Source of the DNA: Parcubacteria group bacterium M10-OD1-1
GTDB lineage: Bacteria > Patescibacteria > Paceibacteria > Moranbacterales > UBA2206
Assembly: GCA_003056145.1 (NCBI GenBank)
Contig: LSNL01000002.1
Span: 1 to 64,000, forward strand
Direction of reading: 5' to 3'
Length of the DNA stretch: 64,000 bases
The stretch's first letter is position 1; every line of letters begins with the position of its first letter. The position numbers were made by a program, and so were the translations under genes. Under the pieces are notes generated by a model. That model ran no database searches, was not told the origin of the DNA, and saw nothing but the letters and a program-made list of their open reading frames with translations. Of this stretch, positions 50,042 through 59,541 are shown piece by piece.

Positions 50042-50905
50042 ATGTCCAAAATTAGAAAAGCGATTATCGCTGTTGCTGGATCTGGAACAAGACTTTTACC
50101 AGCAACTAAATCAATGCCTAAGGAAATGTTGCCGATTGTAGATAAACCTATTATTCAATTAGTTGTTGAAGAATTAGTGGAGGCAGGAATTGAAGATATT
50201 ATTTTTGTTACTCGCTGGGATAAAAAACCTTTGGAAGATCATTTTGACCACAGTATCGCGCTAGAAAATGATTTAAGAAAAAATGGTAAAGATGATATGG
50301 CTGACAAGATTAGCAAAATTGCGGATATGGCTAATTTTATCTATATTCGTCAAAAAGGACCTTACGGCAATGGAACGCCAGTTCTGTCGGCGGCTAGCTT
50401 GGTAGATGACGAACCATTTATGTTTGTGTGGGGGGATGACTTGGTGAAATCAAAAGTTTCTTTTACTAAAGAAATGGTGGAGGATTATGAAAAGAATGGT
50501 AAGTTGATGATTGGCGTGCAAGAGGTGCCAAAGGAAACGGTTAATCGGTATGGGATTGTTAAATTACGAGCAGGAACAAATGAAATTGAAGATATAGTAG
50601 AAAAACCTTCTATTGAAGAAGCTCCAACATGTTTGGCGGATTTTGGTAGAATGATTCTTAATCAAAAATTTATTGATATTCTCAAAAAAACTTCCTTAGG
50701 TAAAGGGGATGAGCTTTGGATTACGGATGCTATTCGGGAGTATATTCATCAAGGAGGAACTTTTTTAGCCAAAGAACTTAAGGATGGTAAATGGCTAACA
50801 ACAGGAGATCCTTTGAATTATTTGAAAGCAACTCTTGCGTATGCTATGGACAGGGAAGATCTAAAAGAAGATCTCAAAGAATGTATTTCTTTAGCTAGAA
50901 AATAA
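50042..50905 (+). CDS. galU: UTP-glucose-1-phosphate uridylyltransferase
   Basis: GalU makes UDP-glucose, the donor or precursor for many surface glycans, including the GT2 products in this window. The 287-residue protein has the signature GSGTRLLPATKSMPKEMLPI, KPIIQLVVEELVEAGI, QKGPYGNGTPVLSA, VWGDDLV and the VEKPSIEEAPT loop. No Shine-Dalgarno sequence is present. The stop is directly followed (no gap) by the GT4 start at 50906, which points to tight co-expression. Confidence 0.95.
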   Translation: MSKIRKAIIAVAGSGTRLLPATKSMPKEMLPIVDKPIIQLVVEELVEAGIEDIIFVTRWDKKPLEDHFDHSIALENDLRKNGKDDMADKISKIADMANFIYIRQKGPYGNGTPVLSAASLVDDEPFMFVWGDDLVKSKVSFTKEMVEDYEKNGKLMIGVQEVPKETVNRYGIVKLRAGTNEIEDIVEKPSIEEAPTCLADFGRMILNQKFIDILKKTSLGKGDELWITDAIREYIHQGGTFLAKELKDGKWLTTGDPLNYLKATLAYAMDREDLKEDLKECISLARK

Positions 50906-52036
50906 ATGAAAATTGCTATCCAAACAGCTGATTTAGACGCTGAGAGAATTGATGGAACTAGAGTTTATATCTTAAATTTATTAAAATACTTTGGTCAATT
51001 AGATAAAAAAAGTATTTTTTGGCTTTATCATAAAAATAATTTTAATTCTGAATTAACTCCTCCCAACTTTCCTAATTATAAAGTTAAGAGAATTAAAACT
51101 TGGTTTTTTGGTACGCAGATTGGTCTTTGTTGGCGGATTAATAAAGATCGTCCAGATGTTTTGTGGATGCCAATGCATAACGCTCCATTTTTTTTAAAGA
51201 AAGATATCAAAATATTTGTTACTATTCACGACCTAGCTTTTAAGTATTTTCCTCAGCATTTTACTAAGAGAGATTTAAGAAAACTCAATTTATTAGCCAA
51301 GTTAGCTATTCATAAAAGTCACAAAATCATTGCTATTTCAGAATCAACCAAAAAAGATATTTTAAAATTTTATCCAGAAATACCTGAAGAGAAAGTGAAG
51401 GTTATTTATCATGGCTTTGATAGAACTCTTTTTCAAAAATCAAAAAATTTCATTAAAGATGGCTTAGTCCAAAAGAAATTCAAAATTAAAAAAGATTATA
51501 TTATTTATGTGGGAGCTATTCAACCAAGAAAAAATTTAAAAGTTTTAATTGAAGCTTTTAATTTACTTAAATCGGATAAAAAGATTAAATCAATGATGCA
51601 GGATAGGCAGTTAGTTTTCGCGGGAGAAAAAGCTTGGCTTTACGAAGAAATATTAAAAGAAAAAGAAAAAAGTCCCTATAAAAATGATATTTTGATTACA
51701 GGCAAAATAGATTTTTCAGCAATGAGTCAATTGTTAGAAGGAGCTAGTGTTTTTGTTTATCCTTCACTTTACGAGGGTTTTGGAATTCCAGTTTTAGAAG
51801 CGATGGCTTCTCAAGTTCCAGTTATTGTAGCTAAAAATTCTAGCTTGGTGGAAGTTGGGGGCGAGGCAGTTAGCTATTTTAAAACTGAAAAATCTGATGA
51901 CTTATATCAAAAAATAAAAGAAATTTTAACCAATAAAGAATTGGCTGAAAAGATGCGGAAAAAAGGCTTAAGACAAGTGGAAAAATTTTCCTGGGAAAAA
52001 TGCGCAAGAGAAACTCTAAATTATTTTAAAAGTTAA
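50906..52036 (+). CDS. GT4-family glycosyltransferase
   Basis: A 376-residue GT-B enzyme of family 4. The donor-binding half has IIYVGAIQPRKNLKVLIEAF and the E-x7-E motif in YPSLYEGFGIPVLEAMA. The N-terminal acceptor half has the IDGTRVYILNLL and FVTIHDLAF strands. It transfers a sugar from a nucleotide donor to a lipid-linked or polymer acceptor at the inner face of the membrane; the sugar is not known. It is one of five GT4-type genes in the cluster and directly follows galU. Confidence 0.92.
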   Translation: MKIAIQTADLDAERIDGTRVYILNLLKYFGQLDKKSIFWLYHKNNFNSELTPPNFPNYKVKRIKTWFFGTQIGLCWRINKDRPDVLWMPMHNAPFFLKKDIKIFVTIHDLAFKYFPQHFTKRDLRKLNLLAKLAIHKSHKIIAISESTKKDILKFYPEIPEEKVKVIYHGFDRTLFQKSKNFIKDGLVQKKFKIKKDYIIYVGAIQPRKNLKVLIEAFNLLKSDKKIKSMMQDRQLVFAGEKAWLYEEILKEKEKSPYKNDILITGKIDFSAMSQLLEGASVFVYPSLYEGFGIPVLEAMASQVPVIVAKNSSLVEVGGEAVSYFKTEKSDDLYQKIKEILTNKELAEKMRKKGLRQVEKFSWEKCARETLNYFKS

Positions 52037-52050
52037 TGAGATTAAGCTTT

Positions 52051-52443
52051 CTAACTATTAACTTCCAAAAATTCTTGATATAAAAAGTAACTAATTAGCA
52101 AAGCTAAGAAAAGAATAATAATAGCTAAAAAAATATTTAGTTTAAGAAGGCTATTAAAAATTAGTAAGCTAAAGAGAACTGTTAAAAAAAGAACAGTTTT
52201 TTTGTTGGTTTGATTAGTCGGGAAATTAATTTTTAAATAATGACCTAAAAAATAAAGAGTCAATAAATTAAGAGCTAAAAGAAAAATTATTTTTAAAAAG
52301 CTAATATGAGAAGTAATAATTCCAGGGAGTAAGCTTTCAATTACTAAAGTAAAAGTAAAGAAAATTAAAACTAAAAATAATAAATCAGTGAGTAATTTAT
52401 AAGCTAGTAATAATAAATTTTTATTTAACATGAATTTGAACAT
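52051..52443 (-). CDS. Small four-helix membrane protein
   Basis: A 130-residue, very hydrophobic protein with four membrane helices (about 8-32, 45-65, 80-100 and 102-122). No family is recognised. It overlaps the end of the repeat-containing gene on the same strand by 23 bases, so the two are coupled. It is the last gene of a three-gene minus-strand unit, and its end lies 14 bases from the end of the convergent GT4 gene. Confidence 0.55.
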   Translation of the reverse strand: MFKFMLNKNLLLLAYKLLTDLLFLVLIFFTFTLVIESLLPGIITSHISFLKIIFLLALNLLTLYFLGHYLKINFPTNQTNKKTVLFLTVLFSLLIFNSLLKLNIFLAIIILFLALLISYFLYQEFLEVNS

Positions 52444-53761
52444 AATTTCCTATAATTTTATAAAATAAATTTTTCAAAGAGTTTTTTAAATTTAGTTTTG
52501 TGAAATCTTTTTTAAAATCTAAATTAATAAAACTTAATTGAATATTTTTTGGAGGAGAAACTTTAAATTCATAATCATGACCAATCAAGTTTGCTAATTG
52601 TTGAGTGGTTGTTTCACAAGAATAAGTAGATGAGCTGAGTAAGTCCTTTTTTAAATAGCAGGAAAGCATAGTCGTCAAGCTTTTTCCAGAGATTAGGATC
52701 GGACCTTTAAATAGCCAAGAATTGGCAATAGCGGGAGTAGGCAAAAGATGTTTCTGGTGATTTTTTATCAAATAATAATGAGAATTTTCTAATACTTTAA
52801 AAATTGTTCCAGTCGGATGGACACCCTTGATATTAAAAAGTTTACCTTTTTTATAAATGGCTAATTCATTTTCATTGATTGGAATTATATTCTTCCATTG
52901 CCAGCCCTTACTTTCAAAAGTCTGGGCATTATTGATGGGATAAAAAACTCCTTGGCTTAAAATATACACCGAGATACCTCGTGAAACTAATGTTCCATCA
53001 GCAAAGCCAATAGAGTTTTTTGCTAAAGGATATTTTTTTAAAAAAGAAATATTTTTTTCAATACTTTGCTGTGCTTGGTAACGAGTTTTAAAAGCTTGTG
53101 TACTAACAAATTTTTCTAATCTTTGGTTGACTAATAGATAATAATCAGTATTGATTTTAAAAATAGTAGAATTAGGATATTGTTGAAAACTAGTTATTGG
53201 AGAGCCTAAAGGATTATATTTTAAATCTTGAGGAGTAACTGTTTGAAAACTTTTTAAATTATAGCCTAATTTTTTTAAAATATTTAGCTGGGAGAACTCT
53301 CTTAAATGTCCATCAGAAATTAAATAAAAATGTTGATTATTTTTTAAAAGGGAGCCATCTCTAAAACCAATAGGGGAACCTTTTTTATAAAGAAAAGCTT
53401 GATAGGATTTGCGAAGACTGACTGCTAAGTGAGTTAAATTACTAGATTGGTGAAGCGTGGTTAAAGTTATTTTAATTTTTGAATAACCATCGGCTAAATT
53501 GGCATCAAAAGATAAAGAAGAATTAGCCGGAACCACTCCATTATAATCAGGATGTGATTTATTTAATAGAGGAATTGAAAGTGAATTTTTATTAGAATGA
53601 GGGTTTAAAAAAGAGAAAGCATAATATTTATGAGGAAACAAAATTAAGTAAGCTAAGTAGAAGGTTATAGAAATAGCTAAAATATATAAAACTAAGCGAA
53701 GCTTTTTATAGAGTGATTGATAGTGAGGATTTAATTGAATTTCTTTAGTTAAATCAAGCAT
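52421..53761 (-). CDS. Membrane-anchored surface protein with a 120-residue duplication
   Basis: A 446-residue protein with one N-terminal membrane helix (about 22-42). The outer part has an internal tandem duplication. The pattern GFxDGoL...(Y)ILSxG occurs at 131-152 and 251-272, and TIFK....YYL occurs at 199-210 and 319-331, both 120 residues apart. Such glycine/aspartate-rich repeats occur in Patescibacteria surface proteins, and the motif looks like a beta-rich fold. Function is unknown. It starts one base after the stop of the GT39-like gene upstream and overlaps the small membrane gene downstream. Confidence 0.6.
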   Translation of the reverse strand: MLDLTKEIQLNPHYQSLYKKLRLVLYILAISITFYLAYLILFPHKYYAFSFLNPHSNKNSLSIPLLNKSHPDYNGVVPANSSLSFDANLADGYSKIKITLTTLHQSSNLTHLAVSLRKSYQAFLYKKGSPIGFRDGSLLKNNQHFYLISDGHLREFSQLNILKKLGYNLKSFQTVTPQDLKYNPLGSPITSFQQYPNSTIFKINTDYYLLVNQRLEKFVSTQAFKTRYQAQQSIEKNISFLKKYPLAKNSIGFADGTLVSRGISVYILSQGVFYPINNAQTFESKGWQWKNIIPINENELAIYKKGKLFNIKGVHPTGTIFKVLENSHYYLIKNHQKHLLPTPAIANSWLFKGPILISGKSLTTMLSCYLKKDLLSSSTYSCETTTQQLANLIGHDYEFKVSPPKNIQLSFINLDFKKDFTKLNLKNSLKNLFYKIIGNYVQIHVK

Positions 53762-53762
53762 A

Positions 53763-55538
53763 TTATTTAGTTAACAAATAAATTTCACCATAGCTGTAAT
53801 TTTTTTGATAAGAAGGAAATTTTATTGGTTGTTGGTAGAGATATTTTTTATTGGTTGAAGGAATAATGTTAAAAGAGTTTAGTTTAAAAGAATAAGCTTG
53901 AATAGGAATTATTTTTTTGATTAAATTATCTTTTTGGTAGAAACCGATTCTTTGATCAGGGATAACAAAATAAACTTTATGAAATTTTTGAAGATTGATT
54001 TTAGCTAAATCGTCAGGGTTAAAAAAGTAAACAGCTTGTTTTCCGAAGATAGAATAAAGTGGTTCATCCATCATTGCCCAGGGATTACCAGTAGCCTCTC
54101 TATCAACTAGTATTAAATCATTTTTTTGAAAAAGGGTACTGATGTTTTTGATCTGGGGGAGTAAATTTTTATTGGCTGATTTTTTAAGGAAAGGCATAAA
54201 AACTAGGAGATTAGAAAATATCAATAAAATGCTAAAACTGTAAAAATAGAAGCGTTTTTTTTGAAAAAAAGTAGCTAAAAAAATCATAGAATATAAAATA
54301 GTAACAGGAATAATAGAAAAAACATAACGTCTTAGTATCCAAGGATGGTCCAAAGAAATACTAGGGTTTAGGAGATAAATAAAAGCTGGCAGAAGAATAA
54401 AGAAAGGAATTAGTAGCTGGAATTTTTTATTTTTTAAAAAATAAAAAATTCCAGCTAGACCAATCAATAAATAATTTATTAAAGCATAAAGAGCAAAAAC
54501 TCGAAGTAAATAAAAAGTTCCAGCTAGGGGATAAGAAGAATTAACTAAATCGTTTTTGTAAAAATGAAGTGAATTTAAAAAACCCTTTAAGAAGACAATA
54601 TAAAAAGCGGTATTTATTTTCAGACTTAATAAAAAGAAAAATAAAATAGTTCCTAAGGTTAAGAGTATTTTTTTATTAAAAATTAAATTGAAAAAGGCAG
54701 GTGCTTTTTTCAATTGAAAAAATAAAACTAAGAGTAACATAGCTAAAAAAGCTAGAGATTCAATCCTACAAAAAGTTAAAAGTCCAAAAGTTAAAAGAGA
54801 AAGGATTAAATAAAATTTTTCCTGACTTTTGAGAAATAATAAAAATTCCCAGATGCCAAACCAAACTAAAAAGAGAGCCAGATTTTCGCTAAGAGTATAT
54901 TTAGCTAGCCAAGAAAAAATAAAAGAAGAGGCGATTACTAGAAAAGTAATCAAAGCTGGCTTTGAAGAAAGATAATTTCTAGCAGTTAAATAAAAGAAAA
55001 TGAAAAAGAGAAAAAGAGTTAAGCTATTAGCAATAATCAGCCCATTAAGACCAAAAAGAGAATAAAAAATAGCTAGCCACGAAGTATAGCCTAAAGGAAA
55101 ATGAGTGATTAGATTGCCAGCTTTATCGTAATTAAAGCCAGGAAAATTAAGTGCTTTACCAGCTCCATAAATCTTGAAAAATTCTTTTTCAGCCGGAAAA
55201 TTAAATTTTAACTGATGATTTTGAGAAAGATTAATAGCGGTATTACTAAGCGAGCCTTGGTCGCGACCAGAAAAAACCGAAGGAGTTGTATAATGAGCTA
55301 CTAAAATAACCAATAAAAAAGAGAATCCAAATACAAAGAAAAAATTTTTCTGGAAAACAAATTTATGGCGGTTAATCTTAGCAATATAGATTAAAATCAC
55401 ACCCATAATAATAGCAACGGTGACTATTAAAGAAATATAGAAAAAATTAAAAAAAGTTAAAATTAAAGCTAGCCAACCAAGCCCAACCCAAAAAAAACCA
55501 AGGAAAGAAAGATATTTTATACTGGCACTATTTTTCAT
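53763..55538 (-). CDS. GT-C/GT39-like membrane glycosyltransferase
   Basis: A protein of about 591 residues with some twelve membrane helices and the GT-C-type first outer loop TPSVFSGRDQGSLSNTAINL, whose acidic residue is probably catalytic. The C-terminal 110 residues are soluble (VDREATGNPWAMMDEPLYS). I place the start at ATG 55538 (MKNSASIKY) because a near-perfect promoter lies at 55567-55595. A longer frame to 55622 would run through that promoter and start upstream of the transcript. It probably moves a sugar from a polyprenyl donor to a surface protein or glycan; the acceptor is not known. First gene of the minus-strand trio. Confidence 0.8.
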   Translation of the reverse strand: MKNSASIKYLSFLGFFWVGLGWLALILTFFNFFYISLIVTVAIIMGVILIYIAKINRHKFVFQKNFFFVFGFSFLLVILVAHYTTPSVFSGRDQGSLSNTAINLSQNHQLKFNFPAEKEFFKIYGAGKALNFPGFNYDKAGNLITHFPLGYTSWLAIFYSLFGLNGLIIANSLTLFLFFIFFYLTARNYLSSKPALITFLVIASSFIFSWLAKYTLSENLALFLVWFGIWEFLLFLKSQEKFYLILSLLTFGLLTFCRIESLAFLAMLLLVLFFQLKKAPAFFNLIFNKKILLTLGTILFFFLLSLKINTAFYIVFLKGFLNSLHFYKNDLVNSSYPLAGTFYLLRVFALYALINYLLIGLAGIFYFLKNKKFQLLIPFFILLPAFIYLLNPSISLDHPWILRRYVFSIIPVTILYSMIFLATFFQKKRFYFYSFSILLIFSNLLVFMPFLKKSANKNLLPQIKNISTLFQKNDLILVDREATGNPWAMMDEPLYSIFGKQAVYFFNPDDLAKINLQKFHKVYFVIPDQRIGFYQKDNLIKKIIPIQAYSFKLNSFNIIPSTNKKYLYQQPIKFPSYQKNYSYGEIYLLTK

Positions 55539-55566
55539 AAAATATTTTTTACTAACTAATACGCTC

Positions 55567-55595
55567 ATTATAGCTTTAAAGTGTTTCTTTGCCAA
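55567..55595 (-). promoter_or_regulatory. Promoter of the minus-strand membrane trio
   Basis: Minus strand: TTGGCA (55595-55590), 17-base spacer, TATAAT (55572-55567). Its place sets the start of the gene at 55538. Confidence 0.85.
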
Positions 55596-55708
55596 TCTTT
55601 GATTTATGGGGTAAAATTGCAATGTATTTTTATTTCTCTGACTGGAAATTGGTTTTTAGAAAAATAACTAAATAAAATTCTTAAATAATTAATTAACAGA
55701 AAGTTTTA

Positions 55709-57091
55709 ATGCTTAAAAAATTAACGAAAAAAAGGGTTGTAGTCTTTGTGCTTTTTTTGGCTTTAGCTGGGGTCAGTTTATATCTTTATTCTTTTGCTAA
55801 ATCTAATAAAAAAATAATTGGAATTAAATCTTTGTCGGTTTTGAATAGTATGTCAAGATTTTTACCAATTCCGAATGACGAAAAAGAAGAATTAAAAGTT
55901 ATTAATAAACTAGTTAAAAATTTCACAATTAAAGATAATCAAACTCGGAGTTTTATCGTTTTTTTACAAAATAATATGGAACTCCGTCCAGGCGGAGGTT
56001 TCTTAGGTCAATACGCTATCCTGAAAGTTAGAAATGGGAAGGTAGTTTCTAGTTATTTAGAAGACGCTAATTTATTAGATCAAAGAATTAAAACTAAAGT
56101 TATCCCTCCGTATCCATTTAGGACAAAAATGCAAATTAGAAAATGGAAATTTAGAGATTCTAATTTTTCGCCTGATTTTCCAACTAATGTCAGGAAAGCA
56201 GAGTATTTCTATCGCTTAGCAGGGAGAGCTAGCAATTTTGATGGAGCAATTGCGGTCAATACGGATGTTTTTAATGATATTCTAGCTCTAACTGGACCTA
56301 TTACGGTGCCCGGATATAATGTAACTTTTAATAGTCAGGACGGAGCTTTAAAACTAGAATCTTATGTAGAGAGATATTACATTGAACATCCAGGGGTTGA
56401 TACTCAAAATAGGAAGTCTATAATGAAACGAATGACACCAATTATAATTAATAGATTATTCAGTTTGGGCAATATTTCTAAAATAGCCAATTTTGTTCAT
56501 CAGGAATTTAAAAAAAGGAATATAATGGTTAATTTTAAAGATCCGCAACTTCAATCAGCTGTAGAAAGTGTTCAATGGGGAGGAAAAGTTAATCAAACTT
56601 GGAAAGAAGACTATTTAATGATGGTAGATGCTAATATGGGAGCCTTAAAAACAGATCATTATATGAAACGAAAAGTTAATTATAATATTGATTTAACTAC
56701 ACCAAGGCCAACAGTAACTTTAAATATTATTTATAAAAATACAGCTACTCATGGAGATTGGAGAACTAGTGATTACCATACTTATTTGCGTGTCTATGTG
56801 CCGAAAGGTTCAACTTTAGTGGATAGAAAAATGGTCAGTTATCCAATAACTAGAGAAGCTTTTGGTAAAACTTATTTTGGTTTTATTTGTGATGTTTTAA
56901 TTAATCACGAAACTAATGTGATAATTAAATATGAATTACCAGCAGATTTTCCTAAAGAAAATTATAAATTACTTATTCAAAAACAATCAGGAGTAGGAGG
57001 TATTCCAGTCACTGTTCACCTTAAGAATAAAGAGGGAGAATTTACTCAACAACAAATATTGAATAATGATTTGAAATTTAAGTTTCAATAA
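55709..57091 (+). CDS. DUF4012 membrane protein
   Basis: A 460-residue protein with an N-terminal membrane helix (about 10-29) and a large outer domain that fits DUF4012. The core block SFIVFLQNNMELRPGGGFLG is followed by the RDSNFSPDFPTNVRKAEYFY region. A C-terminal beta-rich segment follows (about 330-455). DUF4012 proteins are common beside polysaccharide genes in Gram-positive bacteria and Patescibacteria. They are related to LytR-type proteins only in gene context, and their role is not settled. A second one starts at 62593. Confidence 0.88.
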   Translation: MLKKLTKKRVVVFVLFLALAGVSLYLYSFAKSNKKIIGIKSLSVLNSMSRFLPIPNDEKEELKVINKLVKNFTIKDNQTRSFIVFLQNNMELRPGGGFLGQYAILKVRNGKVVSSYLEDANLLDQRIKTKVIPPYPFRTKMQIRKWKFRDSNFSPDFPTNVRKAEYFYRLAGRASNFDGAIAVNTDVFNDILALTGPITVPGYNVTFNSQDGALKLESYVERYYIEHPGVDTQNRKSIMKRMTPIIINRLFSLGNISKIANFVHQEFKKRNIMVNFKDPQLQSAVESVQWGGKVNQTWKEDYLMMVDANMGALKTDHYMKRKVNYNIDLTTPRPTVTLNIIYKNTATHGDWRTSDYHTYLRVYVPKGSTLVDRKMVSYPITREAFGKTYFGFICDVLINHETNVIIKYELPADFPKENYKLLIQKQSGVGGIPVTVHLKNKEGEFTQQQILNNDLKFKFQ

Positions 57092-57136
57092 AGAGAAAAA
57101 AGTTAGTCGGTTAATTTTTTAATAGCTTAGACTAAG

Positions 57137-58327
57137 ATGAAATCATTTCTAATTAAAATTGGTAAAGCTTTTTCAGTTTTAAGAAGAGACGGGATAATGC
57201 AAGGTGGAAAAAGAGTCCTCGGTTATTTGAGTCTATTTTTAAAAACTATCTTTTTGGTTAAGCCGGGGGAAGTATTATTTATAACGGGAGGAGTCGGTGA
57301 TAGCGCTCTTTATCGGACTTATAATCAAGCGGAAGAATTAAATTTGCATAAAATTAAAGCTTCCGTTGCTTTGCAAGATAGTCTAAGCCTAGTTTCTTTA
57401 GCTAAAAAATTTAAAATATTCATTTTTCATCGAACAAACTACACAAAAAAAATAGCTCAATTAATTCAAGAAATAAAAAATCAAAAAAAAGAAATTATTT
57501 TTGAAACTGATGATTTAGTATTTGATGCTCAATATATCCAAGCCACGGACTTATATCAAAATAAAATGAGTAGTTTGGAAAAAATGCAATACCAAACGGG
57601 AGTAGGAGAAGAAATTCTTAAAGATGACTATGTAAAAACTTGCCTTACTTCATCTACTTATTTGGCAAAAATTTTAGCTACTTATCAAAAAAAAGTATTT
57701 ATCACAAAAAACAAAATTTCTAACTCAGAGCTAGAAATTATTGAAAATATTTTAAAGCAAAAAAGGAAATCTGACGATGATTATGTGAAAGTTGGTTATT
57801 TCAGTGGAACAAATAGTCATAACAAGGATTTCGCTACTATCGTGGAGGTCCTAATTGATATCTTAGAAAAATATTCCCAAGTGCAACTTATTTTAGCTGG
57901 ACCTTTAGATATTGATAGCCGATTAGATAAATATAAAAAAAGAATTATCCAATTACCTTTTGCCAACAGAAAAAAATATTGGCTTAATGTCTTTCAATCT
58001 GATATTATTTTAGCTCCCCTGCAAGTCAATAATCCTTTTTGCGATTCTAAGTCAGAGTTAAAATTTTTTGAAGCAGGAATTTTGAAAATTCCAGTGGTAG
58101 CTGTCAGAAATCAAACTTTTTCTGAAGCTATTATGGAAGGGGTAGATGGTTTTTTGGCTAGTAGTCCAGAAGAATGGAAAAATAAAATTAGTCGTTTAGT
58201 GGAAGACAAGGAATTGAGAAAATCAATTGGGGAAAAGGCTTATCAGAAAGTATTGCAAAATTATACAAACAGAAATAGTCATAACGAAAAATATTACAAT
58301 TATCTCAGGGAGATTTTAGACAATTAA
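57137..58327 (+). CDS. GT-B-fold glycosyltransferase (GT1/GT4-like)
   Basis: A 396-residue protein. The C-terminal half (about 215-395) is GT4-like: VKVGYFSGTNSHNKDFATIVEVL, LILAGPLDID, LPFANRKKYW, and a variant motif CDSKSELKFFEAGILKIPVVA with the E-x3-FEAG acidic site. The N-terminal half has an EIIFETDDLVFD segment. It lacks the standard E-x7-E of the other GT4 genes in the cluster, so its donor may differ. It has no membrane helix beyond a possible amphipathic N-terminus. Confidence 0.8.
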   Translation: MKSFLIKIGKAFSVLRRDGIMQGGKRVLGYLSLFLKTIFLVKPGEVLFITGGVGDSALYRTYNQAEELNLHKIKASVALQDSLSLVSLAKKFKIFIFHRTNYTKKIAQLIQEIKNQKKEIIFETDDLVFDAQYIQATDLYQNKMSSLEKMQYQTGVGEEILKDDYVKTCLTSSTYLAKILATYQKKVFITKNKISNSELEIIENILKQKRKSDDDYVKVGYFSGTNSHNKDFATIVEVLIDILEKYSQVQLILAGPLDIDSRLDKYKKRIIQLPFANRKKYWLNVFQSDIILAPLQVNNPFCDSKSELKFFEAGILKIPVVAVRNQTFSEAIMEGVDGFLASSPEEWKNKISRLVEDKELRKSIGEKAYQKVLQNYTNRNSHNEKYYNYLREILDN

Positions 58328-58410
58328 ATTTAAGAGTAAGCTTTAGTTTTAGCTAAGAGAAAAAATTAGTTAAAATAATTTAATTAGTAATTAAAAATTA
58401 TTAAATTAGT

Positions 58411-59511
58411 ATGAAAATAGCTTTGGTACATGATTATTTGGTTCAATATGGAGGAGCAGAGAGAGTGCTGGAATGTTTCACGGAACTTTTTCCTGAGGCT
58501 ACTATTTATACTTTAGTCTATAGCCAAAAGTTGATGAGAGGGAAATTTTCTGAAAAAAGAATTAAGACTTCTTTTGTTCAAAAAATACCTTTGGCTAAAA
58601 AAAAGCATAGAATTTTTCCTCTTTTTATGACTATTGGAATAGAACAATTTGATTTTTCTGATTACGATGTGGTTTTATCTGATTCTTCTAGTTATGCCAA
58701 GGGGATTATTACTAATCCGAGCACATTACATATTTGTTATATGCATACACCGATGAGATACGCTTGGGATGATTGTCAGAAATATGTTAATGATTTTTAT
58801 TTCCCGAATATTATTAAAAAAATGATTCCCTTTGTAATGAATTATATTAGGTTATGGGATAAAGTCAGTGCTGATCGTCCAGATAAAATTATTGCTAATT
58901 CTAGGTTTGTCGCTAAAAGGATAAAAAAATATTATCGGCGAGAGGCGACAATTATTCATCCGCCAGTTAACATTGATAATTTTCAGATTATTAAAAAACA
59001 GGAACCTTATTTTTTAATGGTAGGTCGGTTAATCGCATATAAAAGATTTGATATCAGTATTAAAGCTTTTAACCAATTAGGCTTAAAATTAAAAGTTATT
59101 GGTCGAGGACCAGAATTAAAAAGATTAAAAAAAATGGCTGGATCTAATATTGAGTTTTTAGGACGAGTGCCAGATGATAAATTAGCTGACTATTATGCTC
59201 GTTGCCAAGCTTTTATTTTTCCTCAAGAAGAAGATTTTGGAATTGTAGCTATTGAGGCAATGGCTTCAGGCAGACCTTTAATTGCTTATCGGGGAGGAGA
59301 TATAGTTGAACATATGGAAGAAGGCAAGATGGGGATTTACTTTGATAATCAAGAAGTTTCAGATATAGTTGAAGCGGTAAAAAAATTTCAGCAACAAAAC
59401 TTTAATCCTGAATATATCAAGAAACAAACTTTGAAATTTGACAAAAGAGAGTTTAAGGCTAAAATAAAGGAATATATAGAGACAGAGTTTCAGCAAAAAG
59501 GAAAAGGTTGA
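58411..59511 (+). CDS. GT4-family glycosyltransferase
   Basis: A 366-residue GT4 enzyme. The N-terminal half opens with ALVHDYLVQYGGAERVLE (a glycine loop typical of GT4), contains the CYMHTPMRYAWD strand, and the C-terminal half has YFLMVGRLIAYKRFDISIKAF and FPQEEDFGIVAIEAMA with the catalytic E-x7-E. It resembles mannosyl- or rhamnosyltransferases that extend surface glycans. The neighbouring genes are the GT-B enzyme at 57137 and the Wzz-like protein at 59542. Confidence 0.92.
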   Translation: MKIALVHDYLVQYGGAERVLECFTELFPEATIYTLVYSQKLMRGKFSEKRIKTSFVQKIPLAKKKHRIFPLFMTIGIEQFDFSDYDVVLSDSSSYAKGIITNPSTLHICYMHTPMRYAWDDCQKYVNDFYFPNIIKKMIPFVMNYIRLWDKVSADRPDKIIANSRFVAKRIKKYYRREATIIHPPVNIDNFQIIKKQEPYFLMVGRLIAYKRFDISIKAFNQLGLKLKVIGRGPELKRLKKMAGSNIEFLGRVPDDKLADYYARCQAFIFPQEEDFGIVAIEAMASGRPLIAYRGGDIVEHMEEGKMGIYFDNQEVSDIVEAVKKFQQQNFNPEYIKKQTLKFDKREFKAKIKEYIETEFQQKGKG

Positions 59512-59541
59512 TGATTTAAATTTTTCAAGAGTTAGAAGATT

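Noticed and set aside
52036..52066. AAGTTAAT/ATTAACTT arms between the convergent genes as a shared terminator
   Set aside because: Only 8 bp with a loop of 19 and no T run on either side.
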